Assembly (NCBI GenBank): GCA_900321265.1
Contig: ONVJ01000183.1
Location: 1 to 5,867, forward strand
Origin: an uncultured Eubacteriales bacterium
GTDB taxonomy: Bacteria; Bacillota; Clostridia; Oscillospirales; CAG-272
Reading direction: 5' to 3'
Length of the DNA stretch: 5,867 nucleotides
Under the pieces are notes generated by a model. The model ran no database searches. It was given only the letters and a program-made list of their open reading frames with translations, and was not told the DNA's origin. How positions within the stretch are numbered: position 1 is the first letter of the stretch; each line of letters begins with the position of its first letter. Below, one piece after another: positions 5,169-5,867 of this stretch. A program made the position numbers and the translations under genes.

Positions 5169-5652
5169 ATGGTATAACCGGGAAACGAAAAAGTATAGTC
5201 CAAGATTAGGCATGATTTGCGTTAAGAGAAAGTAAGATTTGGCGTCAACAAGAAGTTTTTGTCAAATTTCTGATGAAACAGTCATTATTATTGTATTCAG
5301 ACGATCAGAATTCAGAAATCGTATTCCAAATCAAAGAACCATCTATGGAAAATAGTTAGATAATGATCGTTCATGCTTTTGGAAAGAATAAATATTATGG
5401 CTTAATAGCAGGACAAGGCAAATACTGCGTTTAAACAATCTTTTTGTTCTTAACCGGGCAGGGAAGAGTAAATAGATCTTGCTTTTTTGTTTGTTTTGTT
5501 TCTTTGCAGAGAAAATCTTGAGTATATCTATACCGTCCTCTTAGTCCAATATTAGAAAGCTCAACAGATTATTATTCAATCCGCTGAACCTTGTTGTTTC
5601 AAAATGGCTTTGACTATATATCGTTTAGTTTATCCTGGCTGTTCCTGAATCA

Positions 5653-5691
5653 AGAAAAATTCCGCCGGGTTCCGATAGGGAGACCGGCGGA
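5653..5691 (-). terminator. Rho-independent terminator of the gene at the right edge
   Basis: On the minus strand an 8-bp stem (TCCGCCGG, 5684-5691, paired with CCGGCGGA, 5661-5668) encloses a 15-base loop with a possible 3-bp extension, and is followed at once by ATTTTTC. It ends leftward transcription about 95 bases after the stop at 5785, and so insulates the parAB promoter from the gene upstream. On the plus strand the T-run (CTTTT at 5699-5703) is further off and weaker. Confidence 0.8.
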
Positions 5692-5784
5692 GGGCATGCT
5701 TTTCAGACTAAGATCAGATGCCTGTTTGTGATATATGATTTTGCGCAATGTTCTTCTTAAGATGATCCGAAGACTCTTTTTGCT

Positions 5785-5867
5785 TCAGGCGTCAAGACTG
5801 TTTCTGTCAAGCAGGAACTCCTTGACTCCTATTGTAAGGTAGCCTTTGTCATCCCGGCGCGGTTTCA
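5785..5867 (-). CDS. C-terminal end of an unrecognised protein, cut by window edge
   Basis: The last 26 full codons before TGA (5785-5787) read as a plausible protein tail: KPRRDD followed by KGYLTIGVKEFLLDRNSL and DA. The other two minus-strand frames are interrupted by stops near the edge. A terminator of the same strand stands about 95 bases downstream, which supports a real leftward gene ending here. GC content also rises at this point compared with the intergenic region. The tail does not match the C-termini I know for RsmG, MnmG, MnmE, Jag, DnaA or DnaN, genes that often lie by parAB or the origin. Identity is unknown. Confidence 0.6.
   Translation of the reverse strand, partial: KPRRDDKGYLTIGVKEFLLDRNSLDA

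Larger units (their letters stand above)
4338..5652. other. AT-rich intergenic region of about 1.3 kb with parS sites and no recognisable gene
   Basis: No credible coding sequence lies between the parA start and the terminator at the right. Two 60-base lines counted by eye are about 32-35% GC, against about 58% for a line in parB, so the change is abrupt. The stretch holds the parA promoter, four parS-like sites, an 18-bp palindrome, three other inverted repeats, one good DnaA-box-like 9-mer and a T-rich run at about 5483-5505. From 5170 to 5650 I see nothing else I can name. It may be part of, or lie near, a replication origin, but it lacks the clustered DnaA boxes that would show it. Confidence 0.7.

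Noticed and set aside
5594..5600. TGTTTCA half-site, and TGAAACA at 5274-5280
   Set aside because: Each is a single parS arm without its partner. Seven-base matches of this AT-rich kind occur by chance in over 1 kb of similar composition.
5860..5867. CGGTTTCA at the right edge could be the left half of another parS
   Set aside because: The rest is outside the window, and the part seen lies inside a coding frame and departs from TGTTTCA. It cannot be judged from this sequence.

Overview
The window looks like a chromosome-partitioning locus of a Gram-positive bacterium, probably a member of the Bacillota (Clostridia-like). This is inferred from three things: a Soj/Spo0J-type parA-parB pair, parS sites matching the Bacillus-type 16-mer TGTTTCACGTGAAACA, and Shine-Dalgarno and sigma-A signals of the usual low-GC type. 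The coding part is GC-rich (one 60-base line hand-counted at about 58% GC). The right-hand intergenic part is AT-rich (two lines hand-counted at about 32-35% GC). The species cannot be named from this alone.

Layout, all genes on the minus strand and read from right to left. At the far right (5785-5867) is the 3' end of an unrecognised gene, followed by a rho-independent terminator (about 5653-5691). Next comes about 1.3 kb with no recognisable gene (4338-5652). It holds two perfect parS sites, one 15/16 site and one 14/16 site, several inverted repeats, one DnaA-box-like 9-mer, and a strong extended -10 promoter that fires into parA. Then follow parA (3546-4337), a 117-base AT-rich gap, parB (2547-3428), an 86-base gap with two competing hairpins, a two-helix membrane protein of unknown function (1783-2460), a membrane-anchored MORN-repeat protein (891-1748), and a phosphodiester glycosidase (NAGPA) domain protein whose 3' end is cut off by the left edge (1-851).

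ParA is the partition ATPase. ParB is the parS-binding CTPase clamp that loads and spreads on DNA at the parS cluster just upstream. Having parS next to parAB is normal for replication-origin-proximal DNA, so the origin may be near, but no convincing DnaA-box cluster is present here. The three downstream genes have short gaps, the same direction and no obvious terminator between them, so they could be co-transcribed with parAB. Two are membrane proteins, and the MORN array is predicted to face outside. That would tie a chromosome-segregation operon to envelope functions. The link is inferred from gene order only.

Most worth a second look: the parAB-to-envelope gene linkage, the parS-studded AT-rich stretch, a perfect 18-bp palindrome beside the parA promoter, and a tandem hexamer that puts five in-frame TGA codons between the MORN and NAGPA genes, which share a reading frame.
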